Shown in pieces: positions 47,606-60,109 of a DNA stretch of 64,000 nt. A model generated the notes under the pieces. That model was given only the letters and a program-made list of their open reading frames with translations, ran no database searches and was not told the DNA's origin. This DNA comes from Sphagnum magellanicum (Eukaryota > Streptophyta > Sphagnopsida > Sphagnales > Sphagnaceae), in contig CM038918.1 of assembly GCA_021904315.1 (NCBI GenBank), forward strand, positions 15,949,349 through 16,013,348. The letters run 5' to 3'. Positions within the stretch are counted from its first letter, which is position 1. The number at the start of each line of letters is the position of its first letter. The position numbers and the translations under genes are program-made.

Positions 47606-48029
47606 TTTACTATTTTCCCCCTCAAAATCACTTCTTTTTCAAATTTTCAATTTTTAATTTCACTTTTTTGCGAAATTTTCCCAATAAATAAAAAGGCTGG
47701 GGATAACCATTCAAGATCACCTGGTGTTTAATTGAGAGCCAATTTGCACTTGCTGCTGATTTTGTCATTCTGCAACTACATCCCTACTCTTAATGTCAAG
47801 AAAGGGGTCCTCTATGGCCGGCCTACAAATTTCTTATGGGGCTTGACTCCTTACTTTTAATGCTAAGGATTAGGTCCTCTGTGTCAGATTCTGCCACTTA
47901 AGCCCTTGATGCCATTATTTTTACCAGAGAAATTTCCCTGAAAAGTGAAATGAAAAATTCAAAAATTCAAAAATGAAGTGATTTCTGGAGGGTTTCAAAA
48001 GCCAAAAGTGAGGTGAAAAAATAGTAAAA
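47606..48029. repeat. Foldback repeat, about 85-bp arms
   Basis: The left arm (47606-47690, TTTACTATTTTCCCCCTCAA, then AATCACTTC) is the imperfect inverse of the right arm (47937-48029: GAAGTGATTT, GAGGTGAAAAAATAGTAAAA). A similar AAAATGAAGTGATTTTGAAGG segment recurs near 53630-53680. The centre holds an old 67-bp duplication. This has the build of a MITE, but no target duplication was established. Confidence 0.6.
47775..47905. repeat. 67-bp diverged tandem duplication
   Basis: TCCCTACTCTTAATGTCAAG at 47781 recurs as TCCTTACTTTTAATGCTAAG at 47848. Both are followed by GGTCCTCTxTG. Confidence 0.7.
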
Positions 48030-50089
48030 GATTGCCAGATTTCTACATTGGATTTTCAGTGTGTCACCATGAGTATAGACAGAGTTGTTTAAAAATGTTC
48101 CAATATACCTAGTAAAGGACCTAGGACAAAGCAATTGATAAGTTCTGCCTCACAATTTGAGGGTGTCCCCACACATGGGCTTTACTCATTGTAAAGGACA
48201 ATGCCAACAATATCATAAACTCAAACATATGGCATAGGAGGGTAAGGTTATTAGTTATTACACCTACACCTTAAAAGAAGGACAGATCTTACATCCTCTC
48301 ACTCTTAAGGAGTAAGCAACAATGTTCTTTCAGGAGTTTTCTTTTCTTTTCTTTTTTTTGATCTGTTACTAGTGGATTTATGGTAGATGACAGCTCTTTC
48401 AATTTAGGTCTTCTTTGTTATTGTTGATTGTCATTTTGTAGCTATGGATCCTCTATGTATAGGTTTTGACATGATTCTTGTTGATTGTTTGCTTTTGTTT
48501 TTTCTTTGGGTTGTATTTACTTGTGTTCTCATTTGCCTTGTACTTTTGTTGGGGTTCTCATCCTTGACTTTTATTTATAGGGTTTTTCTTTTTTTTATGT
48601 ACTCAAAAGTGATGATCTTCCGTTGGAAGATGTGAAAAATGTGACAGTCATCTTTAAGAACATTTAACCATATCTAGTTATAAACCATATATGAATAATA
48701 AATTTTGGATTATCCTTTTGCATTTTGGACTACATATTGAAACCTAAATATAAAATTATGGCAATTTTTAATATTTTTCTTACTTTTAGTGTGATTGAAA
48801 CCAGTGTTGTGTAGGTTTAGGTTTCTGGCTAGGTTTGAGTCTAGATCTAGATCCAGGTTTAAGCATTGGACTCCATGGGTCTACATGGACACAGACCCAA
48901 CCAAGAATCATATCCAATGATCCTACATGAACTTGGACATGGTTCTAGAATCAGACTTGACAGGTCTACATGGACCTAAACCCAAACCTGCCATAGAAAC
49001 TAGACCTAATGGATCTCAAGGGTTTTCTATAGGGCCCAAGTCATAAGGTTATGTGGGCCAAGGTTTAGAAAGAGTTTGAGGTTTATAGGTTATAAGGTCG
49101 AACCTATCTAAGTTCCATCTAGTGTTCTATGTTTTAGGGTCATATGTTCTTGCCCTATGTTTTAATATATAAGGGCATCTCCAATATCTGCACTAAAATG
49201 GTATTTACACAAATACTTTGGATGTAGTACAACGTTTCAAGGGTCAAAATCAATTTGGACATTTGGACATTATAAACACATCAATAACCAAAGCTGAAAT
49301 AAATGAGGTAGTTACAAATGAGGGCAATGACTTGGGTATCAAAGTCTAAATCATGCTTGAGTGGGATCCCAAGGGCAAACAGGGGGGCCTACGACACCCA
49401 TTTCTCATATGGTCACCATCCACATTCCCATGATGGAAGAGGAGGAATTTAAATGTAATTTCAATGGTTTTTTTAAAAATCTAAAACTTAGAACCCACCT
49501 TGAACTTGAAATCAACATGTCTCATAAAGCCTTGAATTCTCAACTTGGGAGTTGAAAATCTAAACAATTGAACCTTACACCAAAATTGATAGATTTTAAT
49601 TTTTTGAGAATCTTCCCCAAACCAAAGGGTCTTCCATATTACAAATTCTTCTAAACCAAACCAGACGGTTATTCTAAAAAACCAAGAATTAACCAACCCT
49701 AATTGAAATGCCTAGTATGTACTTTATTTTTTAATTGACTATTTTAAAGTTCCTTTTCAGCAAAATTTCATTAGTAGTTAAAGAAGGCTAGTAGGCATCA
49801 AATCCCACCTCTTTTCTAAGGTATATGAAATATTCATGAATATGGGGTGCCTTCCAAATTTCTTCAAGTCTTTACAAATACGCTTAGTATGAGGTCATGA
49901 ATTGTAAATTATCACTATGTATATGGCCATGTAAATAGTTTTTCTTTTTTACTCAATAATCTTCCCTCCCTTTCCACTTTCTTTTGCTTTATTGCCATTC
50001 CATGACAACTAGTCTGGCCAATGTCATTGGCCCAAATGTGAACTAATTACCTAAGTAATTTCTCCTTTCAGAACCAATTTTTGTAATCA
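48030..50089. other. Intergenic DNA
   Basis: No gene is recognised. A stretch at 48800-49020 is rich in AGACCCAA, CCTAAACCCAAACC and TCTAGATCTAGA-like motifs. AAGGGCATCTCCAATATCTGC at 49170-49190 looks like the terminus common in plant hAT-type MITEs, but no partner end was found. Confidence 0.4.
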
Positions 50090-50500
50090 ATTTGAATTTT
50101 CAATGACAAAGATTACTCAAAATTCAATATATCAGACACCTTAGGCCTAAAAATTAGAGAATCCCCTCCATAAAACCCCCACCCATTCAAGAGTTTTGAA
50201 TAGTATCAAGAGCATGCCCAAATTTCCTTAAAGTTTTTTAGTTTTGATTTTAGTGAATTTTCAATGACAAAATTGTTCAATATTCAACAACTCTTGCAAC
50301 ATAAAGTTTTGAATTAATGATAAAACAACCCATTTTATCAACTAGTGCTACTTTATTTATTTTTATAATGACTCCAATAATTATATTTATGTTAAGTTTG
50401 ATTACTTTGGCTATTATATCATCTACACATTACAAAACCTCTCAATACATTCCTACTCATGAAGAGCTTTTCAATGGTACCAAGAAAGCAATGCGGGGAC
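50090..50500. repeat. Locally repeated block, copy 1
   Basis: Shares with 51660-52185 the series GAATTTTCAATGACAAA, GTTCAATATTCAA, CATTACAAAA and CTCATGAAGAGCTTTTCAATGGTACCAAGA (in those copies, CATGAGGGACTGTCCAATAG). Divergence is high. Confidence 0.55.
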
Positions 50501-50516
50501 AGAGATCTAGCCGTGA

Positions 50517-50680
50517 CAAAGAAAGAAAACAAAAAAACTACCTTCCTTACTAGATAGATATTTTGGGAGCGTTTATTTAGCTGCATGTCACTCAAGAGCA
50601 AAGAAAGAAAACAAAAAACTACCTTCCTTACTAGATAGACATTTTGGGAGCTTTTATTTAGCTGCATGTCACTCAAAGAG
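50517..50680. repeat. 82-bp tandem duplication
   Basis: Two nearly identical units starting CAAAGAAAGAAAACAAAA at 50517 and 50599, differing at a few positions. The high identity makes this a recent event. Confidence 0.95.
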
Positions 50681-51649
50681 CTTCGTACTATATTTGGCAT
50701 TATCATCACGTTTATGGTGTTTGAATCTAGCCTTCGGAGGTTGCAATAGAGTTTGCTCCTGGTTCACTTGTATCATGTGTGTGTATGTTTTTCATGTGTG
50801 TTTTTCCTATTTTTATGTTTTTCATGTGTGTTTTTCCTATTTTACATTTAGAGGTTTGACACTTTATAACTCCTCCATTGCATAACATATCCATGCAAGG
50901 GAATTAGACTTACAAGTACACCAGTGTAAGTATGTGTGAATGAAATATCCCTCCTTAGTAACAGACGTACACAACCATGATTGCATTGTACATGGTTGAC
51001 ATTGTTGAAGTCCAATTCAGGTACATAGATACAACTTGTACAAATCTTAATTTTCACACTATACAAGCACAACCCAAATATTTTAAAGCCCAGTACATGT
51101 CCAAAACTTCATATTAATCCTTAGTTCAAGGGGAATCTTTGAACACATAAGTTTATTATATTTTGAGATGCAAGTGAATCAAAAAATGGCACTGGTAGTT
51201 AACCACTTGTTCTGGTCCAGGTAGTTAGTAATTATCCGGATCTATACAGGCTCTAGAACATAAATCTATACATATTTTGAGGAACTGAACCATTTCCATG
51301 TTGAACCTCAACTGAGATGGTTCTAATCTATTTTTTAAAACCAGAACAAGAGGTTATTCATTTTAAAGAACCGCCCAATTCTTGTCAGAACAGCATGTGG
51401 ACCTTGAAGGTGCCATGCCATGTCTTGGCAATTTTAAGCTAAGTATTTGGTCCAATGTTAAATGATTAAATAAATTTCCAAGCCTAAGTTTGCACAAACT
51501 TTTTCATCTCTAAAAAGGACACTGAAAAGGGGATGCCTACATTTAAGCCTATGTAAACTAACCTAATGAAATTCACTCACAAACGGGTTCCTTCATTAAT
51601 AAATAGACTAATGTGGTTTGTGCTATTGGTCAAAGTGTGACGGTGGTTA

Positions 51650-52190
51650 TGTAATTGCTTCAAGTGTGAATAGAACCTTGATAATAGAGCACACTCCAAT
51701 TTACATTTTAAAAATTCTTGAATTTTGTTGAATTTTCTTTGTCAAAAGTGTTCAATGTTCAATAACTAGTAGATCTAAACATTACAAAAGTACGCTGGTG
51801 CACTCATATTCATGAGGGACTGTCCAATAGTACCAAGACCACAAGGGGGGCATGTGGCACCATGATTTGGGAGATCTCAATGTGATAAACAAACCTAATT
51901 GACTAACTAACTAACTCAATGGATAGAATAATGTAACTCATGTTATGAAATCCAAGTGTGAACATGACCCTAATGATAGAGCACACCCTAATCTTCGTAA
52001 AATAATAATATTGATAATAATATTGATTTTATTGAATTTTTTTTTGACAAAAGTGTTAAATATTCAATAAGTCTGAAACATTAAGAAACCATAAGAGTGC
52101 ATCAGTACTGAGCAAGGGCTTTCCAACAGAACTAAGAGCATGGTTGGAGTGCCATGATTTTGGGGATCTCAATGGGACAAACAATACAAA
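51650..52190. repeat. About 280-bp tandem pair (copies 2 and 3 of the local block)
   Basis: 51650-51900 and 51940-52190 both read GTGTGAAxAxxACCxTxATxATAGAGCACAC, then TTGAATTTT, GACAAAAGTGTT, ATTCAATAA, and end CCATGATTT with GGATCTCAATG. They are substantially diverged. Confidence 0.65.
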
Positions 52191-52219
52191 CAAAGATTAC
52201 TAAGAATAAACAAACAATA

Positions 52220-52564
52220 GAATACAAACTGGATTACTAAGAAATTGCGACCGAGGTTTCCAAATTTTGTACTCATCACCAATGATGAATTTGATCGAAT
52301 ATTGTCCACAACCATTTTAAAGAACTCCAAAATAGAATACAAACTAGACTACTAAGAAATTGTCACTGAGGTTTCCAAATTTTGTACTCATCATCAATGA
52401 TGAATTTGATTGAATATTGTCCACAACCATTTTAAAGAACTCCAAAATAGAATACAAACTAGATTACTAAGAAATTGTCACTGAGGTTTCCAAATTTTGT
52501 ACTCATCATCAATGATGAATTTGATTGAACATTGTGCACAACCATTTTGAAGAACTCCAAAATT
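52220..52564. repeat. 115-bp tandem repeat, three copies
   Basis: Units begin GAATACAAACTxGATTACTA at 52220, 52335 and 52450, exactly 115 bp apart, with only a few differences between them. The last unit ends in GAACTCCAAAAT near 52562. Confidence 0.95.
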
Positions 52565-52719
52565 GGGCATAGAATTGAACCGTAACCCTGCCAAGCACTC
52601 ACAATCTGGAAACTGACTTTAGAAGGGTTTTTGGATTCTTGTGGGTGCCTCATTTTTCATATGTTCTCTGTCTTCTGTTTGTGATGGTACACTACAGTGT
52701 TTCTTTTAAAAGATTTCGT

Positions 52720-52890
52720 GGATAGTCAAAGTGGCAATCAGTCAAGAAAATAATTTAGCTAAACTTGGTTACATGCTAGATACGAAAGTAGGGGAAAAAA
52801 AAAGAATCCTTGTATATTCTTGGCTACCTACTGAAACATTATCATAAAAATCTGACGATTTAGAAAAAAAAATTCCTTTGAAATCTGACA
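52720..52890 (+). repeat. Dispersed repeat module B, copy 3 (diverged)
   Basis: AATTTAGCTAAACTTGGTTACAT, AAAGAATCCTTGTATATTCTTGG and AAATTCCTTTGAAATCTG correspond to module B blocks. Module A follows about 1 kb later. Confidence 0.45.
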
Positions 52891-53894
52891 AATTTGATCA
52901 ATTTAGGCCAATTTCTTTCCAGGAAGAAAATCAGTATTAGTTTTATTTAACATGTTTTTTTATCAAACGAATCGAGCATTGTGACAGAACCTGGTGGCTC
53001 TACATACGGCTAAGCACCATCCACCTCTTTTTGCTCTAAACAAAGCTTGTTAGGGGTGTTTAGTGTAATTATAAGCCTCCCACACCAGTTAAAAAGATGA
53101 GAAATGAGAGAGATAAATGTCTTTGATGAAGAGATATTTATCTCTGGAGGTTAAACATCAATTGCATGAGCATGATTTTGCACAAGGTACAATAATTTAG
53201 AATATATGGTTATTTTGTACTTAACCCCTAAAATGTCAGGATGGATAAATTTTGCAAACTTTTCAGTTATGTTTGACATTTTGTGAGATTTAAGGGTAAC
53301 GCAAGACAATTGTTGATTGTGAAAAACATGAATAGCACATTGCACATTGCCGCAATGAGGCTCCTCCATAAATAGGCTCTAGACAAAGCTCAAAATAAGA
53401 TATTTAATGTCTCCCCCTTTTCAAGTTAGGAGACTCATCCTGCCATTGTCAGCAATATGTATATATGGATTATATATATAATTTGGATTGTAGGGTTCAA
53501 TCCTTAAGGGAGAGACTACTACAATGTAGTTTGCATTTGATCCTGGCACATTTTTCAAAATGTTCATCAGCAGCCTTTTAATGTTTATTTGCTAAATTTT
53601 GTTTGAAAGTCAATTAAAATTTGAAAAATTGAAAATGAAGTGATTTTGAAGGTTTTGAATTGTCAAAAGTGAGGAACCAAATAAAAATCATCAAACTGGC
53701 ACGTCACATGAAACTTGTGCATTAAAGAAGAGCTTTAGAAGGAAAGTCAGAACCCAAGCTCATAATTGCCGAGTTGCTAACATATACCCACATGTTTGTT
53801 AAGTACTCACAACGTAGGATAAGGAGAACACTGCGAGTGCTGCAGCAGCAGTGACATATTTCATAGTACCTGGGCCAGTTCCAGACTCTTATAT

Positions 53895-54020
53895 TATATT
53901 ATATTATTTTGACAAAAACATTCTCCGGGAAAATGAAGAATCTGATGGAATATTTCGAAACATATCATTTGTTGAAATGAAATCGTCAAAACTTTATTAA
54001 CTTTTTAACACACGTACTGT
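53895..54020 (+). repeat. Dispersed repeat module A, copy 5
   Basis: GAAAATGAAGAATCTGATGGA, then ATTTGTTGAAATGAAATCGTCAAAA and TTTTTAACACACGTACTG, align with the module. Confidence 0.55.
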
Positions 54021-54263
54021 TACTTGGACACTATGGGTGATCTTTTCTCTGTGTCAGGAACAAGAATGACAAGAGGGAAAAAGCTTTCAGGCTTTTGTAT
54101 TATGCCAAATGCTCATGTGCAGGTCAATTTGGCATGGCCTCTTGCGCGTACTAACTGGGCCTCTTGCGCGTACAAAGCCAGGGAAATTTTGTTTCATACT
54201 TTGCTATTGTATGTAATTTCAGAGTGTGTGAAGCATTGTTTTAATAGATTTTTGTAGTCTAGT

Positions 54264-54631
54264 TAGGGCCCCAGTATACACTAAGAGTGAGGGCCCAAAA
54301 AACTTGGCACCAACTTTGAGCATTTTTGGCTTGCTGTTTTGCCCCGGAGTTACTAATAAATGCTGGAATATTGATAAATGCTGAAACATTGGCCACAAGG
54401 GTTGCAAATTGGCTTCCCCGATTCCATCGTATCCTTTTTCAAGCGTTGGGGTCAATACAAGGCAATAAAGTTCGACATTTATTAGTAACCTTGGGCAGAT
54501 TGGAAAGATTAATATAGTTCAGCCTTGACACCTAGTGTAAAGACCTTGGGGCTGATTTCAACTTTTGCACCAATAGGAATGCTTATATGGTTTGAACATT
54601 GGCCCTTACTCCTAGTGTGAAGTGGGCCTTA
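54264..54631. mobile_element. MITE-like element with TAGGGCC ends
   Basis: The left end TAGGGCCCCAGTATACACTA and the reverse complement of the right end (TAAGGCCCACTTCACACTAG) match over about 33 bp, continuing AGAGTGAGGGCC / GAGTAAGGGCC. A second subterminal copy of the theme (ACACCTAGTGTAAAG) lies near 54530. Length is 368 bp and no coding capacity is seen. A clear 8-bp target duplication is not visible, so the borders may have decayed. Confidence 0.6.
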
Positions 54632-56935
54632 TAGAGTGTCTTCTTTGCACTGAATTTTTCCTTCACAAAGGACAGGCATTGCAAAATATTGTAATGCTCA
54701 GTCAAGCAGTAATTTGTTTTTTAAGAAATGCTCACTTTCTTTTTTTCTGCGATACCCAGTAGTCATTGTGTGAACGTAGAAATATAAAAATTTGCTTGGA
54801 GCTTTACGGTGAATAAAGCCTGCGGTCTTGGGCTTTCCCCATCATTTTGTTGTGATATGCTCTGGCACTAGGGCATCCCTGAGTGTAGGATCCACCGTTA
54901 ATTCCTAGGGTATAACGACCCTACACATTGATTTGGATAGTAGGAGTGCCAAAGGAGAGCAGTTGTGCAATGTGGAGGTGTGTTATATTTTCAAATTGGG
55001 AGCATCCCAAGAGGGATTTAGCATCAAATGGTGACAGATTTCTAGAAGCTGTCCAAAAAGTGCCTCCAAACTAAAACCCAAGTCAAAATGTGGTGACTTT
55101 TTCTTTTTTCAATTGAAGTTTTGTTTTTGAAGTTTGGGAATACGCAACCAAAAACATATTTTCAATATTTTCCCAAAAATATATTTGCCAGAAAAAATTT
55201 GAAAAAAATTTGGTGCAAAGAAATTATTTTCACATTTGTACAAAAAATTTCACAAAAAGAGGTTCTTGTGAAGGACTCATGTGGGCTCTTATTTCGGTAA
55301 ACACCACAACCTTTGGCTTTACCCAACACATATTATTCTTATCCAGACCATTACATCTACATCTGTAGGGTGTTTAAATGGAACCTCGACTAAACGTACG
55401 CTTGAAAAGGTTTTCACAACCTTGTTTTTGAATTCCATGTTCTTTTGTAAATGTAAAGTTTAATCACTTTAGAAAAAAAAAATGGTAATAAGTTCATAGG
55501 GGATGGAGGTTGTGATTTTCACGAATGCACACACCCAACTAGTTTTCATACAATTTCTGATCTATCATGCTTATAGATCAATGTTAAATACATCATGCAT
55601 AAAACAAGAATGAAAAACTAAATTGTGCATATAATACTTGTGGGGGAAAGATAAAAACGAGAGCCCAAAACAATGCCCCAAGGCACCTTGATTTAAAACT
55701 TTCAAAGGCCTTGGAACAAAGAAACAAAATTTTGAAAATAAAATTAATGCTCTAGTTGAATAAAAAAAAAATTCTTCTTATTAAAAAAATAAGTATGTTG
55801 TGTTTTCCATTGCAATGAAAAGATTTGAATGGTTAATCTTCAAACTTCATGATAGAAACATGTATGTGTAAGCTAATGGAGCACTTCACCCATCATGTGA
55901 AGCCATAGGGGGTTGCCAAATTGTTGGCGCAAGACTAAATTGCCCCAATTTTGGTTTGCAGATGTTAGTAATTCAATGGATTGATTTCCAGCATTTGGTC
56001 CAAACCCCATTAGTTCCAAACACATTTGTTTTTTTTAACCAATATCAACATATGTTGTGTTGTAATTGCTTGCAAAATGATAGATGAATGTTAAGCTGAA
56101 AGCCAAAATCTTATCTAATTCCTTGGAGAATTAAGAGGGGATTGCAAGACAGACCAAACCATGGTCTGTGGCCACTTACATTTGGAGTTTAATAGATAAT
56201 GATTTTCCAAAATTTACTGTTTTTACTTGTAGTTTCATTTGTTGAGGCAAGAAGATGACAGCTTATTTGACCAATGCAAATTGTACAAAACAATATCCAT
56301 TTTTAAACCCTAACCCTAAACCCTCAAAACAGCAAATGACTCCTTCATTAGTGGTTTCTGCCCAATGATATTCTTGTTGTTTTATGCATTTGCGAAAAAA
56401 CCTCCACCTAGAAATACAGTGTATGTGGATTCATGCCTATCTAGCATAATGTGGCATCCATCATGTGCAGGCATTTCAAAAAATGAAATGCATGGAGAGA
56501 TGAGCGTTTTGATTTTGAAAGGCTTTCGGTTTTGAATGGTTTTGTTATTGTTTGTGTTTAGTTTATGGTAGGAGAATGGTGAGGCTTGCATAGCCAATAA
56601 AAGGGTGAGAAAATAATTTTGCAACCAAGAACATAGATTTCATAACTATGTAGTAATCATACATAGTTTCGGTCCTAAACCCATTCGTGTTGTACATCTT
56701 TTTGGTTCCGTAACCAAGACCCGAGTCTATGTTAATTGTGTTGTGAAATTGTGTTATTGAATTGTGTTGTGCAATTTAATTATATTGTGGAATTGTGTTC
56801 TTGAATTATGTTGATAAACTTAATTGTGTTGTTGAAAATTTGGTGGGAAGAAGGAAAGAAAAAAAAAGAAAAAAAAAGACTGTTAATTTTGTTTTACAAC
56901 GAGGAATGTAAGGCGATTTTTTTATCCTTGAATCA
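54632..56935. other. Intergenic DNA before the gypsy element
   Basis: No gene is supported. A second telomere-type cluster (AAACCCTAACCCTAAACCCT) lies at 56305-56324, and a degenerate TTGTGTTGTGAAATTGTG repeat at about 56730-56835. The 5' LTR of the following gypsy element should lie here but could not be delimited. Confidence 0.4.
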
Positions 56936-58900
56936 TGGATGGAAGTGGCCACATGGGTGGAGGATATTCAACTTTTGGTAATGGAGATTACGAAAGGCAA
57001 GCCATGCCAAGTTGGGTGCACGATTCAATGCGTGAAGTAACATCATGAAGACCATAAACACGAGTCATTTTGTTTAACCCCAAGTTTGCTTTTGGATATT
57101 ACTTATAATCCTAAGCATGAACTAAAGTTGGATTTGTGGGAATATGAGAAGATTCACAAAGAAAAATTATAGGCAAGAAAAGGAAAGAAGATGGCATGTG
57201 TTAAGCCATATGAAAAAATGTCAATAGAAGTTTATAAAGGACAGTGAGTGTTCTTGAGTAAATTCATGTTCGTTAGACCTTATTCAAACCTTTAGACTTT
57301 TTTATATAAAAAATGTTTTAGGTTGTTGAAAGAAATAAAAAGAATATATGTTTTATTTTTAGGATTAATGTTTTAGTGAAAACATTAATGTCAATGTTAG
57401 GAAAGGCTTCTGACTCCCCTAGTACACAGTTTCCCAAAGATAGGCAACAGACCCCATCATTGACTTTAGGAATTGCTAGGCCAAGATCACCTGTTGAAAG
57501 ACCTTTGGGAGAGCCTGGGATTATAAGTGAACCAAGTGTGCTAGTATCACAGTTACGTAGACGACAGGAGGAATCAAGACCTCAACCCGATTCAAAATCT
57601 ACAAGGCAACACTAAAGGACAATCACACAAGAACAACATTTATTCATCTGGCTTAGGAAGAAGGATGCAACTCTAGATTATGCCAGAACCAATAACCTGC
57701 ATGTCATGTGGAGTGGAAATGTCATTGATACTCGTGATGGCCATGATCTTGTAAATGTTGTCTTTCAATCCAAGCATTTAAATAGGATAATGACAGGATT
57801 GGAAATGTCGAGTCCTTTTAGAGATTTACACCAAGAAAATAGGGAGGATTTTGTTATGAGTGCAATTCAGGCCATTGGGAATTTCCTTATTCATGAGGAA
57901 AGGTTGTAAAAACTAATTGATAGTTGGTTAAAATAATTAATTTGTTTGGTGTGTTTTTTAGAGACAAAATAAGAATCAATATGGTTATTCCAATTTTTAG
58001 GGTAAGTAAGGGTGAAGACCCTGAAGTGTTTTTAAGGGAATATAAACGGGATTTTATTAGTACGGGGCTTAAAACAACTACGAAATGGCTTAATTTTCTT
58101 CCTGAATTCTTAAAAGGTACGGCATCACTTTGGTTTGAACGACAAATGGAAAAGTTGAAAGGATCATGGATTGACATAACTAAGGCTCTAGTGAAGGAGT
58201 TTTCTATGAAGAATGTATCCCAAAACTTTATATTTGAACTAAGTCAACTAAAGCAGGGGGCTTTAGAGTCAGTAAGCGAGGTTAAGGAGAGGATAATGAC
58301 ATTGTAAAATAAATTCCAAGGGTGTTTTAGGGCATAAGGTCATGAAGGAACTTATCCAATTTTTGCGGGAGTCAATGCATTAATACTAAAACATTTCACC
58401 ATTGGTTTGTTATTAGAATTACGACAACAAATGAGATAGGAACAAGCGACAACATTTGATGAAGCAACGGACGTGGCCGAAAAGAAGGAGGTGAGCATGG
58501 AGGAAGTTCCACAACTAACTATGCAATCCATGGTGAAAATAATTCAATTCTCGACTGAACCAGAGTTGTGGAAGCATCCAGAAATGAGCTTCCGCATGGA
58601 GTCGGCTATGGAACAAATGATCAATCAAATGAACCAGCTAAACCTCCATCTACTATAGCCAAGGACTAGTAAAAATAGAAACGTGGAAAGGGACCTATCA
58701 ACAATTCAATGTTACAAGTGTCGGGAAATGGAACATTATTTAAAAGAATGTCCAAACTCGCCACCTTGGTTACCAGAGAGAATGTGAGTTCTTCTACTCG
58801 AAGGTTTTCCAGCAAAGGAAAAGGGCAAAGTTCAAATGCATTTAATTGAGTCGATAAGTGAAGGACGGGAAAAAGTTTTGATGGGTTTGAAGAAGAGCCT
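56936..58900 (+). pseudogene. gypsy gag region
   Basis: A possible start at 56936 reads MDGSGHMGGGYSTFGNGDYE. After decay, open pieces resume at 57376-57909 (Pro/Ser-rich, then NLHVMWSGNVIDTRDGHD) and 57924-58307, which has the retrotransposon-gag fold signature PEVFLREYKRDF, WLNFLPEFLKGTASLWF and ELSQLKQGALESVSEV. A CCHC knuckle, C-X2-C-X4-H-X4-C (CYKCREMEHYLKEC), is at 58710-58751. Stops separate the pieces. Confidence 0.75.
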
Positions 58901-58919
58901 CTAATTCCCTAAGGATGCG

Positions 58920-60093
58920 ATGGATGTCATGGCCCAAACTAAACGATCAGTGGAAGACACTATTCATCTTGATGCAAACATCAAAAGGTTCAAGGAGATG
59001 GCGAGAACCCTAAAAGAAAAGAAAAAAAATCGAAGGCGAAGATTTGACTTCCAAGACTTTCCAATTTTTAGAGATTCTGGTCCTTATTTAGGTGAAGGAT
59101 GTGGGATCGCAAAAAGTAAACATCACCATCGGATAATTAGTGGCAATGGTGTGTCAGCTCGAAGGGAGTTGAGAAAAGGGTTGTCAACACCTAAAGTCCC
59201 AAAAGTACTCACGCCTTTTAATGCCATAGCAGCCGAGCGCAAATGTGATTCGATCATTGATGTGCAATGTAATGGATTAATGTTGCGTGGAGTGTTAGTG
59301 GATGGAGGGGCAGGAGTCAATGTGATGACAATTCCTATAGTGAGATACTTAGGCTTGAAAATTGATAGGCCAGCCTCAGTAACCTTAAAGATGGCTAACA
59401 AACAAGTTGTTAGGCCAAAAGGAGTCATTAACAATGTGGTGATCACTGTAATGAGGGTTTCTACCATTGTGGATTTCCATGTGGTATTAAAGGAAGATGG
59501 GGCTTATCCAATGATATTAAGTAGGCCTTGGTTAACAAAGTCGCATGTAAGGAACTATTAAGGCGAATGATACATGACCATTGGAGTTCATCCTAATCGA
59601 CAGAAAGTTCCATTTGTTAGTTTTGTGAAAAGCTCTAGAAGGACGAGTGAATATGAGGATGAATCAGAAATAGACCAAAGCTCTAGCTCTGAAGGGATTT
59701 ACACGTATGATTTTAGTGAAGAGGAAGTAGGGTTATATGCTTTGGAGACAATTTTTAAGGTTGGAGTTTTGTCGAATCAAAAAGTTCAAGGGGATGATAA
59801 CTAATCAACTCCATGCGTGTTAACATAAAGAGAAGTTGTGGAACGACTAAGCAAGATTCAACTGGGACCAGATTTTCAACTGGAGGAAAAAAAAAACAAT
59901 ATGAGGATTTACTTCATAAGTATATCCATCTTTTTACTTTCAGCTACAAGGACCTAAGGGAAGTCACCATGGAATAAAAAAAAATTGAACTATTACCAAA
60001 TGCCAAATCGATCAATGACATGCCCCCAAGTTCTTTATTAGACCCCAAAAGGGTCCAACTATGTCAAAGAGCGGAAGTAGTTGGAACTCAGTG
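58920..60093 (+). pseudogene. gypsy protease and linker
   Basis: A 213-residue open piece (58920-59561) holds an aspartic protease core: LRGVLVDGGAGVNVM near 59280-59325 (Asp at 59301), followed by MTIPIVRYLGL and, near the end, VLKEDGAYPMILSRPWL. The DGG form replaces the common DSG/DTG; similar forms occur in some plant gypsy lineages. A second piece (59574-59804) is an acidic, serine-rich linker (EIDQSSSSEGIYTYDFSEEE). Sequence then degrades up to the interruption near 60100. Confidence 0.7.
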
Positions 60094-60109
60094 CCGCTCC
60101 TAGCTTCCA

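Noticed and set aside
49170-49190. MITE end AAGGGCATCTCCAAT
   Set aside because: Matches a common plant MITE terminus, but no inverted partner within 1 kb was found.
56730-56940. 5' LTR of the gypsy element
   Set aside because: No segment here aligns convincingly with sequence after 63456, and no primer site at the expected place could be confirmed.
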